Source of the DNA: an uncultured Eubacteriales bacterium
GTDB taxonomy: Bacteria > Bacillota > Clostridia > Oscillospirales > CAG-382
Assembly (NCBI GenBank): GCA_934479825.1
Contig: CAKSOW010000027.1
Span: 1-34,256, forward strand
Direction: 5' to 3'
DNA: 34,256 nucleotides
This document shows, one piece after another, positions 1-7,281 of this stretch. The notes beneath the pieces are model-generated. The model searched no databases and had not been told where the DNA came from. It saw nothing but the letters and a program-made list of their open reading frames with translations. Made by a program: the position numbers and the translations under genes. Position 1 is the stretch's first letter. Each line of letters begins with the position of its first letter.

Positions 1-4
1 TTTT

Positions 5-35
5 GGAGGTCAAGACATAAATTGACTTGACCTCC
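5..35. repeat. Inverted repeat downstream of the SDR gene
   Basis: Two 10-base arms (5-14 and 26-35) are perfect reverse complements around an 11-base loop. It lies just past the stop of the minus-strand operon and may form its terminal hairpin. However, the minus strand reads A residues, not a T tract, after the stem, so it is not a canonical intrinsic terminator. Confidence 0.5.
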
Positions 36-52
36 TGTGTTGTCTGCTTTAT

Positions 53-781
53 TTACTTGACCGACATACCGCCGTCCACAAACAAATTCTGTCCTGTGAT
101 ATAATCCGCGCTTTCCGAGCAAAGAAAGGCAATGGCTCCGGCGATTTTTTCTGGCGTCGCACAGAATCCGACCGGAATTTTGGAAAGCACTGTCTTTCGG
201 TACTCCTTATCGGCTAATGCCTCGGCATTGCGATCGGTTGCCACTACTCCCGGCGCGACACTGTTTACCGTGACACCTGTCCCGGCTAACTGTAAAGACA
301 GCGAACGCGCCATAAGCGTGAGAGCCGCTTTGCTTGACGAATACACAAGCATATCCGGATGCGGCTTTGCCTCTTGGACACTGCCGACCGTCACAATGCG
401 CCCGAATCCGTTTTTCACCATGCCGGGCGCATATTTCTGTATCAAAAACAGATTGGCACGGAAATTGCAGTTCATCTGGGTTTCGTATTCTTCGGGCGTG
501 ATCTCGTCCCACTTCTTGCGGAACTGAATCGAAGCGTTGAGCACCAGCACGTCAACATTGCCCGTCATTTCATATAGCTTTTCCGCACAATCGGCTTTGC
601 ATAGGTCATATTGGACAAGCGTGCATACACCGCCGTCTTTTTCAACTAATGCCTTTGTTTCTTCGGCGGCCGGCGTGTTTCCGACGTAATTTGCGTATAT
701 TTCGTATCCCATTGCGGAAAGAGCCAACGCCGCGGCTCGTCCGATTCCCCGGCCTGCGCCGGTAATAAGCGCTTTTTTCAT
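53..781 (-). CDS. SDR-family NAD(P)-dependent oxidoreductase (FabG-like)
   Basis: A classical short-chain dehydrogenase/reductase of 242 residues, the usual length. The N-terminal cofactor-binding motif TGAGRGIG is at residues 7-14. LNAS at 81-84 replaces the usual NNAG. The catalytic set is Ser134, Tyr147 and Lys151 (YSSSK). It ends with the common C-terminal ITGQNLFVDGG element. It is cytoplasmic, with no signal peptide. It is the last gene of a minus-strand operon, 15 bases after the GH10-like gene, which suggests oxidation or reduction of a sugar or sugar acid rather than fatty-acid synthesis. That role is inferred from context; the family call is secure but the substrate is unknown. Confidence 0.9.
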   Translation of the reverse strand: MKKALITGAGRGIGRAAALALSAMGYEIYANYVGNTPAAEETKALVEKDGGVCTLVQYDLCKADCAEKLYEMTGNVDVLVLNASIQFRKKWDEITPEEYETQMNCNFRANLFLIQKYAPGMVKNGFGRIVTVGSVQEAKPHPDMLVYSSSKAALTLMARSLSLQLAGTGVTVNSVAPGVVATDRNAEALADKEYRKTVLSKIPVGFCATPEKIAGAIAFLCSESADYITGQNLFVDGGMSVK

Positions 782-796
782 AAATTCCCTCGGTTC

Positions 797-2143
797 TTAC
801 AGCCTGATGTCATACGGACGTTCATAATGCGTGTCAAGTTTGAACGTATGCGTGCTTTCACCCTTTTCCGTGGTGACAACCGCTTCATAATCCCCATAAA
901 AGCCTTTGAACACTGCTTCACCGCCGCAGTCGGTGGTCACAGCCGTTTCAGTGTGCCAGCTGTCGATGAGAGCTTTATAGGCTTTCAGAATCGGTTTTTC
1001 GGTCATATCGTAGCGGAGCATGCCGCCGCAGAAGTAGTTTTCTCCTTCAAGCGTGCCTTGCGGCGCCCAAGCGGCATAGCCGTCCACAAAATTCCAGTAT
1101 ACGATTCCCTCCATACCGGGCGCGGCGAACCACAGGCGGTACATGAGATTCAAAATTTCCGCCTGAATTTCTTCGTCGCCTGCGTCAAGGCCGTAGGCCG
1201 GGAGCGTGACTTCCGAAACCTGCATAGGCAAACCAAAATCGTGGTACAAGCGCATCTGTTCAATGGTGAAGATCGGGTTGTAACGGTAGGACGCACAGTT
1301 CGGCTCATCCGCACGCCGCCAGAACGAATGCGCCTGGAAGCTGACCTTGTTGCAGGGCGCGCCGTTTTTCAACATCCGTTCAATCATCATATAGTACGGC
1401 GTGCGGTTGACGTTGAGATCGCCGTCGCCAAGCCAAGCCGCCTCGTTGATGATGCGCCCGTTGTACGGGAAATACTTTTTCGCGACCTCAAACACCCATT
1501 CGAGATAATCGTATTCGTTGATCAGCGCCGGCTGTTCCTTGCTGAAAAAGCGGCGGCAGAGCAGTTCGTTGGTCACATCGAAATCCTCGATGGCGTCGGC
1601 ATAGCGCGCGCCGATCTCAGCAAAATGCTTGTCGTACATGATTTTTGCTTCGCGCACGTCGCGCGGCAGATAATCCGGATGAAATTTCGATGTGTCGTAG
1701 GCAAGGCAATGGCCTTTCATACGCATGCCGTGTTCTTTGCAATATTCAACGCAGAGATCAGGCGCTGGACGGCGGTAGACCTTGGGAGAATCCTTGGCAT
1801 AGCGCGGTTTGCCATAGACCGGCTCCAAATCGCTCCAATAAAAAGGCACGGTGGCGTAGTTGAAGTATTTATGGAAGATCTCGCGGTATTTCGCGTTCTT
1901 TTCCTCCTTTTCAAATTCATCAAGCATGAAAATGTTGCACCCGAATTTGAAAGTATGCGATTTTTGGATAAGCTTTACTGTCGCACCTTTGACGGGTTTG
2001 CCGTCGGCATCCTTAATACAGATGCGGCCAAAGCCTTTGCGGTTCGTTTCAATACCGTTTTTGATGTAGTCCTCCGCGTAGTCCTTGTGGCGGTTATAGG
2101 CGGCAAACACCTTTTCGCGGCGTTCCTTGGCAGTTGTTTCCAT
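797..2143 (-). CDS. GH10-family endo-1,4-beta-xylanase-like enzyme, intracellular
   Basis: A glycoside hydrolase with GH10 features in 448 residues. The predicted acid/base Glu193 is in DVTNE and the nucleophile Glu311 is in QVSEVTLP. His145 (KGHCLAY) and Trp355 (VYWNF) match conserved subsite positions of the family. Residues 35-75 form a short beta-rich leader (KPVKGATVKLIQ, FKFGCNIF) seen in a divergent GH10-like clade. There is no signal peptide, cell-wall anchor or carbohydrate-binding module, so it should act on imported xylo-oligosaccharides or related glycans. The ATG follows an AAAGGAG site. It lies 53 bases after the GH13 gene in the same operon. The fold assignment is strong; true xylanase activity is uncertain because the clade is divergent. 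Confidence 0.85.
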   Translation of the reverse strand: METTAKERREKVFAAYNRHKDYAEDYIKNGIETNRKGFGRICIKDADGKPVKGATVKLIQKSHTFKFGCNIFMLDEFEKEEKNAKYREIFHKYFNYATVPFYWSDLEPVYGKPRYAKDSPKVYRRPAPDLCVEYCKEHGMRMKGHCLAYDTSKFHPDYLPRDVREAKIMYDKHFAEIGARYADAIEDFDVTNELLCRRFFSKEQPALINEYDYLEWVFEVAKKYFPYNGRIINEAAWLGDGDLNVNRTPYYMMIERMLKNGAPCNKVSFQAHSFWRRADEPNCASYRYNPIFTIEQMRLYHDFGLPMQVSEVTLPAYGLDAGDEEIQAEILNLMYRLWFAAPGMEGIVYWNFVDGYAAWAPQGTLEGENYFCGGMLRYDMTEKPILKAYKALIDSWHTETAVTTDCGGEAVFKGFYGDYEAVVTTEKGESTHTFKLDTHYERPYDIRL

Positions 2144-2196
2144 GAAAAATCTCCTTTGTTTCCCATTTTATTTTAGAGTTTGCGGTTCGTTCCGAA

Positions 2197-3498
2197 TCAA
2201 TCTTTGCAGACGAAATATCCGTAGTTTCCGAGCGTTGTTTTCTCACCGAGCACGGCGTTATGCTCTAAAAGCATTTGCTTCCCGGCAAATGTGGCCGGTA
2301 TGTCCTCCGCCTTATCCGACAGATTTACGCCGACTGTGAGCCTGTCTTTTCCCGTGCCGCGCGTAAACACAAGCGTCTTTTCACCGACGTGTATGAATGT
2401 GGTGTCCTTTCCGGCCAAGGCCGGTTCGGTCTTGCGCAGAGAAATGAGCGCACGGATAAGCGCACGGCGCCGCACGGCGTTTTCCGTTAAATAGGTATCC
2501 CAAGTGACGGTGCAGTCGCGCCCGGCTGAATGCTCACGGCTGTAAAAAATGCTGTTGCGGTGAACATCGCAGGCCTCTACGCCGCCATAAAGGAAAAATA
2601 CGCCATCCATGAGCGCGTCAAGCACAAGCGCCGCGTTCACGCCGTCTGTGCCGGGAGAAACCTCATAGCGCGTTTCCATGCAGTCGTTGGCATAATCGTG
2701 ATTATCGAGCGAGCGAAGTAACAGCGGATGATACGGTGCGCCGTCGATATCGGTTTTGTATCTTGCGGTCAGTGCGCCGGCATTCTTTTTGCCGCGCAGA
2801 ATATCCTGTGTGTCGGTCGACCAGAAAAAGCCGTAAAAGGCGTCGAACCCGGTATGTTCGTCCCCGTCCGGAATGCCCTCGTCCACCATGAAAAAGTCTT
2901 TTTTCATCTCCCGGCACCGGCGAATGCCCTCTTTCCAGAAGTCCATCGGGCACATCGAGCCCACGTCGCACCGATAGCCGTCCACATCGCACGTCTTGAT
3001 CCAGTATAACATGTTGTCATACAGATATTCGCGAAGCGCCGGGTTTTCAAAGTTTAAGCGCGGAAACGCCCATTCGCCGGTATACGGCGAACCGTCCGGA
3101 TTTCTTTGGATGAAATCCGGGTGTTCCTTTAAGAACACCGCGTTCGGGCCGCAGTGGTAGTATACCAGATCGAATAACACTTTAAGTCCCAATTCATGCG
3201 CACGTTTAACAAAATGGATCAGATCTTCTTCCGTACCGTATTCCGGATCGACCGAAAAATAGTCTTTCATGCGGTACGGATTTTTCGGATTCTCAAAACC
3301 GGAAGCAATCTGCCGTTCGCTCCAAAAGCTTTTGTCCATGCCGTCGTCCGACAAAAAAACAGGGCAAAGATAGACATAATCCACACCGAGCGACGCGATG
3401 TCCGCAAGGTGGGCGCTTGCCGCCGCAAGAGTACCCTCTCTTGTAAAAGCGCGCGGAAAAAGCTGATAGACAGTAACCTTTGCAAAATTCTGCGTCAT
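2197..3498 (-). CDS. GH13-family alpha-amylase-like glycosidase, intracellular
   Basis: An alpha-amylase superfamily enzyme of 433 residues. Conserved regions are visible in order: DLVYYHCG (about 110-117, region I), GYRCDVG with nucleophile Asp178 (region II), MVDEG with acid/base Glu207 (region III) and LDNHD with Asp268 (region IV). Region II has YRCD where GFRxD is usual. There is no signal peptide. A C-terminal beta domain follows from about residue 350. I chose the ATG at 3498 because GAGGAG lies 7 bases upstream; an in-frame TTG two codons earlier is less likely. It starts 15 bases after the RraA-like stop. It probably hydrolyses short alpha-glucans or mixed oligosaccharides in the cytoplasm; the exact specificity cannot be read from sequence. 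Confidence 0.88.
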   Translation of the reverse strand: MTQNFAKVTVYQLFPRAFTREGTLAAASAHLADIASLGVDYVYLCPVFLSDDGMDKSFWSERQIASGFENPKNPYRMKDYFSVDPEYGTEEDLIHFVKRAHELGLKVLFDLVYYHCGPNAVFLKEHPDFIQRNPDGSPYTGEWAFPRLNFENPALREYLYDNMLYWIKTCDVDGYRCDVGSMCPMDFWKEGIRRCREMKKDFFMVDEGIPDGDEHTGFDAFYGFFWSTDTQDILRGKKNAGALTARYKTDIDGAPYHPLLLRSLDNHDYANDCMETRYEVSPGTDGVNAALVLDALMDGVFFLYGGVEACDVHRNSIFYSREHSAGRDCTVTWDTYLTENAVRRRALIRALISLRKTEPALAGKDTTFIHVGEKTLVFTRGTGKDRLTVGVNLSDKAEDIPATFAGKQMLLEHNAVLGEKTTLGNYGYFVCKD

Positions 3499-3513
3499 AG
3501 CCAATCTCCTCTC

Positions 3514-4416
3514 TTAAAGAGCCGTCTGGGTATCGTTCGGGTCACCATGGATCGCAAGGTCGTATTCGACCGACCAGTCAAGACCGCGATATTCCTTGGC
3601 GCGTTCGTCCTTTTCGATGAAATCCATCAATAAGTCGAGCATGTCCTTTGTCCAGGTGTTCTTGTCGATCTGAGCCGTGGTGAATTTGTTTTGGGCAATC
3701 ATCTCAAACCCGAATAAGTCCTTGACCTGCGTCTTGGACGCGCCGTCCACCACCTCAGCCACTAAATGTGCCGGAATGAACAGCACGCCGCCGCCTGCAC
3801 CGAACACGATATCGCCCGGCAGGACAATGGCGTTTCCGATACGGGTGGCTGTGTTGAAACCGGTCATAACGAAATCGCGGATCGGCGTCGGGTCAATCCC
3901 GCGGTAGTATACCTGTATGCCCTCCACCTTTTTCATCTGTTCCACATCGCGTACACCGCCCCAGATAACGCCGCCGCCCGTTTTGGTTTTGGTCTTTATC
4001 GCCGTCGTCAGGTTGCCGCCCAAAAAAGTGCCTTTGTAGATTTTGTCGTACATGTCCGCCACTACCACATCGCCCTCGACCAGACTGTCGATGACCCATT
4101 GGTTGTAGTTGCCTTTCCGTCCCTCTTGCATGCCGACGGCGAACATGGTTTCATGAAGATCCGGACGCGTCGGCGCAAAGGTCGCCGTCACTGCGCGGCC
4201 AATCAGTTTTCTGCCGTCGTCGTGCAGCGTTTGCAAACGTCCCTCAAACTGGCTTTCATAGCCCTTGACAAAAATCGGTTTCCAGACCTCTTCAAGCGTC
4301 AGATTCCGGAGCGCTTTTAAATAACGGTCGGCCACTTTCGGACGGCCGTCGTCAAAGCGTTCGCCTTTCCACTGAGGCGTCAGCGCGATGATTTCTTCCT
4401 TGACATTAAAATGCAT
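3514..4416 (-). CDS. RraA-family protein (HMG/CHA aldolase-like)
   Basis: A member of the RraA / dimethylmenaquinone-methyltransferase-like fold, 300 residues. The family-typical glycine-rich GGGVIWGGVRDVEQM segment carries the Arg-Asp pair that in class II 4-hydroxy-4-methyl-2-oxoglutarate aldolases helps bind substrate and metal. A second conserved block is FGAGGGVLFIP. The open frame extends 44 codons further upstream, but the ATG at 4416 has a strong GGAGGAA site and the extension runs into the promoter. It is the first gene of the RraA-GH13-GH10-SDR operon. In Firmicutes such proteins often accompany sugar-acid or uronate catabolism, so an aldolase or hydro-lyase role on a keto sugar acid is plausible but inferred. 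The protein is about 80 residues longer than typical stand-alone RraA. Confidence 0.8.
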   Translation of the reverse strand: MHFNVKEEIIALTPQWKGERFDDGRPKVADRYLKALRNLTLEEVWKPIFVKGYESQFEGRLQTLHDDGRKLIGRAVTATFAPTRPDLHETMFAVGMQEGRKGNYNQWVIDSLVEGDVVVADMYDKIYKGTFLGGNLTTAIKTKTKTGGGVIWGGVRDVEQMKKVEGIQVYYRGIDPTPIRDFVMTGFNTATRIGNAIVLPGDIVFGAGGGVLFIPAHLVAEVVDGASKTQVKDLFGFEMIAQNKFTTAQIDKNTWTKDMLDLLMDFIEKDERAKEYRGLDWSVEYDLAIHGDPNDTQTAL

Positions 4417-4452
4417 AGATGTTCCTCCGTATAAACCTCTGTATGTATGTTT

Positions 4453-4458
4453 ATTATA
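4453..4458 (-). promoter_or_regulatory. -10 element of the RraA-GH13-GH10-SDR operon
   Basis: A perfect TATAAT on the minus strand, 37 bases before the RraA start codon. The hexamer 17 bases upstream (4476-4481) reads TAGAAA, a poor -35, so the promoter should need an activator. Confidence 0.6.
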
Positions 4459-4481
4459 AAACAGAAACCCGCTTTTTTCTA

Positions 4482-4519
4482 CAACTTTTTCATTCGGAAT
4501 TTCAACTTTTTCACTCGGA
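4482..4519. promoter_or_regulatory. Tandem direct repeat, probable AraC-type activator site
   Basis: Two 17-base direct repeats, 4482-4498 and 4503-4519, differ at one position and have a 21-base period, two helical turns. The promoter-proximal copy abuts the poor -35 of the minus-strand operon. The size and period match AraC-type half-site pairs such as araI1/araI2. The binding regulator is not known; no regulator gene adjoins the operon. Confidence 0.6.
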
Positions 4520-4584
4520 TGCCGTTTTTGTTTATCAATTTCATTCATTTGTAAAAAAACGCCGGTTTATGTATTTTCCCTCGA

Positions 4585-4613
4585 TTGACAAGTGTGGAAA
4601 AATGTGCTATACT
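4585..4613 (+). promoter_or_regulatory. Sigma-A promoter of the DUF308-cardiolipin synthase operon
   Basis: TTGACA (4585-4590), a 17-base spacer and TATACT (4608-4613) form a near-consensus vegetative promoter. It reads into the DUF308 gene 65 bases downstream. Confidence 0.8.
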
Positions 4614-4677
4614 GCCTCGTAAGGAAACAGTGTGTTCTGCTTTCCTTCTTACAAAATGAAATGAAAGGAAAATTCTT

Positions 4678-5271
4678 ATGAAACTTTCGCAAAAAGCAAA
4701 ATGGAGCTTTTTTATTCTGTCAGCCGCGTGCATTGTACTTGGCCTTTGTTTTGTGTTGTTTCCGGCCGCGTCTGCCGAAACGCTCGGTATGATTTTCGGC
4801 GCACTGATCGTTGTTTTGGGCGTCGTGAAGATTATTTTCTTCTTCCGCGGCGAATATTTCGGTTTTCCGTTGCCGGGCGAACTTGCTTTCGGCGTGCTTG
4901 ACGTAATTTTGGGCGGCATTTTGCTTGGCCGTCCCGGTTTTGCCGCGTCGATCCTGCCGTTTATCATGGGCTTTATGTTGGTAACGGACAGCCTTGTCAA
5001 ATTGCAGATGTCGTTCGACGCGAAACGTTCGGGACTTTCGTCCTGGTGGTTAGTGCTTCTTACCGCTATCCTCGGCGCGTTTTTGGGCGCGGCGCTTGTC
5101 ATCAATCCCTTTGAGGGCGCCAGCGTATTGATGATCTTCTACGGTGTGGCGCTTATAGTGGACGGTATCGAAAATTTCATTTCGTATGCCTGTGTTAAAA
5201 AGCACATCAAGAAAGACTATCCCATCGAAAGCTGGTTTATCGACAACGATAACAATAATTTCTTGAATTAA
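4678..5271 (+). CDS. DUF308 (HdeD-like) multi-pass membrane protein
   Basis: A hydrophobic 197-residue protein with about six predicted transmembrane segments in two repeats of three, ending in a charged cytoplasmic tail (from about residue 172). The repeated pattern of a glycine-rich helix, AETLGMIFGALIVVLGVVKI and later VLMIFYGVALIVDGIENF, is typical of the DUF308/HdeD family. HdeD in Escherichia coli is linked to acid resistance, but the molecular function of the family is unknown. The ATG follows GAAAGGAAAA. The gene lies 12 bases before the cardiolipin synthase gene behind a shared strong promoter, which suggests an envelope-related job. Confidence 0.85.
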   Translation: MKLSQKAKWSFFILSAACIVLGLCFVLFPAASAETLGMIFGALIVVLGVVKIIFFFRGEYFGFPLPGELAFGVLDVILGGILLGRPGFAASILPFIMGFMLVTDSLVKLQMSFDAKRSGLSSWWLVLLTAILGAFLGAALVINPFEGASVLMIFYGVALIVDGIENFISYACVKKHIKKDYPIESWFIDNDNNNFLN

Positions 5272-5283
5272 CGGTACGGGAGT

Positions 5284-6879
5284 ATGAAAGAAAACAAGTC
5301 CGAAAAGCTTTCGGATACCGAACTGTGGAAAAAGAGCAAACGCGGCTTTTTCCACATTCTGTTCGGCAGAACGACGGTCATTCTTCTGCTGCTGGTACTG
5401 CAATTTGCCGGACTTTTCGCGATATTTGCCTATTTTGAGCGATATGTTTCGTTTTCTTACGGCGGTTTTGCACTCCTTTCGCTTGTCATGGCAATCTATG
5501 TTGTAAGCTCCTCCTCCAATCCGACTATCAAACTGTCCTGGATCGTACTGATCATGACGTTTCCGGTATTCGGCACGCTGTTATATCTGTTTGTGGACAA
5601 GGAGTTCGGACACCATTTCATGCATCGCCGGCTGCAAAGAGTATTGGATCGGACACGCTGTTTTACAAAGTCTGATCCCCGATTGCTTTCAGAGCTGAAA
5701 AAAAGCGACAAGGCGTTAGCGAATTTAGCGCGCTATGCCGATGAAAAGGCAGGTTATCCAATCTACCGCGGCGGTGTGTCGCGCTATTTTGCAAGCGGAG
5801 AAGCGTTCTGGCTTGATTTGTTGGAGAAGTTAGAAAAGGCTGAACATTTTATCTTCCTCGAATATTTCATCATCGAAGAGGGCGAAATGTGGGGACGGAT
5901 CTTGGATATTCTGAAACGCAAAGCAGAGGCAGGCGTTGAAGTGCGCGTGATGTACGACGGGACCTGCGCTATAACGCTGTTGCCGTACGGATCTCCGAAA
6001 CAGTTGGCGGCGCTTGGCATACAATGCCGGATGTTCGCCCCGTTAAGACCGTTTGTCTCGACGCACTACAATAACCGCGATCACCGGAAAATCGTGGTCA
6101 TTGACGGAAAAGCCGCCTATACCGGCGGCGCTAATCTGGCCGACGAATACATCGGGCGTAAAAACCGGTTCGGCGAATGGAAAGACTGCGCCGTCCGTAT
6201 AGAGGGGGAGGCCGTGCGCAGTTTCACACTTATGTTTTTGCAGATGTGGAACATTCCGCGCCGGTCGCCTGAGGAAAACTACGAAAAATATCTTTGCGCC
6301 TCAACGCCGGACGAAGATAAGGCCGGGACGGGCGGCTATGTGATTCCGTATGCGGACAGTCCGCTGGACGGTGAAAAGGTCGGCGAAACGGTTTACATGG
6401 ATATAATCAATACGGCTTGCGATTATGTGTATATCATGACGCCGTATCTGATTTTAGACAATGAGATGACCACGGCTTTGAGAAATGCGGCCGGGCGCGG
6501 CGTGGATGTGCGTATTCTTCTGCCAAGTGTGCCGGATCATAAATTGGCGTTCGCACTTGCCAAAATGCATTATGCGGAACTGATTCCGGCAGGGGTGAAG
6601 ATCTATGAATATACGCCGGGCTTTGTACATTCCAAACTGTTTGTGAGTGACGACAGGAAAGCTGTGGCCGGAAGCGTCAATCTCGATTACCGGAGCTTGT
6701 ATCTGCATTTTGAGTGCGCGGCGTATTTTTATGGAATGCCGGTGGTGGACGAGATCCGGACAGATTTTGAAAAGACGTTTGCCGAAAGTAAAGAGATCCG
6801 AGCCGGTGATTTGAAGAAAAACACGCTTATGCGGCGTCTGTACGGCGGACTTTTAAAGCTTGTTGCACCGCTTATGTAA
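5284..6879 (+). CDS. cls: Cardiolipin synthase (phospholipase D superfamily)
   Basis: A bacterial Cls-type cardiolipin synthase of 531 residues, which condenses two phosphatidylglycerol molecules into cardiolipin and glycerol at the membrane. The N-terminus has hydrophobic segments at about 31-52, 60-77 and 84-104 (PLDc_N domain). Two HKD motifs are intact: His267-Lys269-Asp274 in HRKIVVID, and His449-Lys451-Asp456 in HSKLFVSD. Each is followed by the expected GG or GS-N segment. Length is slightly above the usual 480-510 because of an N-terminal extension of charged residues. It is co-transcribed with the DUF308 gene 12 bases upstream. The family and motifs are clear; other Cls-like phosphatidyltransferase activities cannot be excluded. 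Confidence 0.93.
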   Translation: MKENKSEKLSDTELWKKSKRGFFHILFGRTTVILLLLVLQFAGLFAIFAYFERYVSFSYGGFALLSLVMAIYVVSSSSNPTIKLSWIVLIMTFPVFGTLLYLFVDKEFGHHFMHRRLQRVLDRTRCFTKSDPRLLSELKKSDKALANLARYADEKAGYPIYRGGVSRYFASGEAFWLDLLEKLEKAEHFIFLEYFIIEEGEMWGRILDILKRKAEAGVEVRVMYDGTCAITLLPYGSPKQLAALGIQCRMFAPLRPFVSTHYNNRDHRKIVVIDGKAAYTGGANLADEYIGRKNRFGEWKDCAVRIEGEAVRSFTLMFLQMWNIPRRSPEENYEKYLCASTPDEDKAGTGGYVIPYADSPLDGEKVGETVYMDIINTACDYVYIMTPYLILDNEMTTALRNAAGRGVDVRILLPSVPDHKLAFALAKMHYAELIPAGVKIYEYTPGFVHSKLFVSDDRKAVAGSVNLDYRSLYLHFECAAYFYGMPVVDEIRTDFEKTFAESKEIRAGDLKKNTLMRRLYGGLLKLVAPLM

Positions 6880-6923
6880 ACGGAAAAGCGGCCATTGGAC
6901 TACTTTTCAAAAAAATATAAAAA

Positions 6924-6956
6924 CGTGGGACGGTTTGAGTATTCAAACGCCCCACG
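6924..6956. repeat. Hairpin A, possible terminator for minus-strand transcription
   Basis: A near-perfect inverted repeat with 14-15-base arms, one bulge and a 4-base loop. Its core is shared with the hairpin at 7153-7190. On the minus strand it is followed by a T-rich run (complement of the A-rich 6908-6923), as expected for an intrinsic terminator of transcripts coming from the PHP gene. Confidence 0.6.
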
Positions 6957-6963
6957 CTGGAAC

Positions 6964-6990
6964 GTGTCGCAAAACTGTGTTTTGCGACAC
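6964..6990. repeat. Hairpin with perfect 11-base stem
   Basis: The arms 6964-6974 and 6980-6990 are exact reverse complements around a 5-base loop. No T tract follows on either strand. It is part of the hairpin cluster between the cardiolipin synthase and PHP genes. Confidence 0.7.
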
Positions 6991-7060
6991 GAAACAGATT
7001 CGTTCGCTCGCGCCTCATGCCAAAAAGCAATGCTTTTTGACACTCGCGAATCTATCGGAG

Positions 7061-7091
7061 AAAAAATCGTGGCACGTGTCCCCGATTTTTT
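7061..7091. repeat. Hairpin with AT-rich 9-base arms
   Basis: The arms AAAAAATCG (7061-7069) and CGATTTTTT (7083-7091) are perfect complements. The shape resembles a bidirectional intrinsic terminator with a short GC base. Confidence 0.5.
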
Positions 7092-7152
7092 CAAATTTAT
7101 ATTTAAATCGGGCTGCACCCGAAAAATCGCAAAGACTCTTGTAACAGAATGA

Positions 7153-7190
7153 AACGCGAGGCGGTTTGAGAATTCAAACCGCCTCGCGTT
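7153..7190. repeat. Hairpin B with perfect 17-base stem
   Basis: Arms 7153-7169 and 7174-7190 are exact reverse complements around a 4-base loop, one of the strongest hairpins in the window. The core is shared with hairpin A at 6924-6956. An AT-rich tract follows on the plus strand, so it could stop transcripts from the cardiolipin synthase operon. Confidence 0.75.
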
Positions 7191-7210
7191 AAAATATAAA
7201 ATTCTTTTGC

Positions 7211-7261
7211 CCCGCTTTTCTTTTAAGAAAAGCGGGCGAGGTCTAAGGGCGAGTAGCCCTT
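7211..7261. repeat. Two further stem-loops at the 3' end of the PHP gene
   Basis: A perfect 12-base stem (7211-7222 with 7225-7236) with a 2-base loop is followed by a 6-base stem (7245-7250 with 7256-7261). They lie within 75 bases of the PHP stop codon on its downstream side and may act as its transcript end. Confidence 0.6.
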
Positions 7262-7281
7262 ATAATTTCTTTCTGCAACTC

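Noticed and set aside
827..2176. 449-codon open frame on the plus strand, opposite the GH10-like gene
   Set aside because: It mirrors the whole GH10 gene in antisense; the minus-strand frame has catalytic motifs and a ribosome binding site, this one has neither. Codon bias explains its openness.
6860..7152. Overlapping 72-94 codon frames after the cardiolipin synthase gene
   Set aside because: They run through the hairpin cluster in several frames at once, which is expected from palindromic sequence rather than coding.
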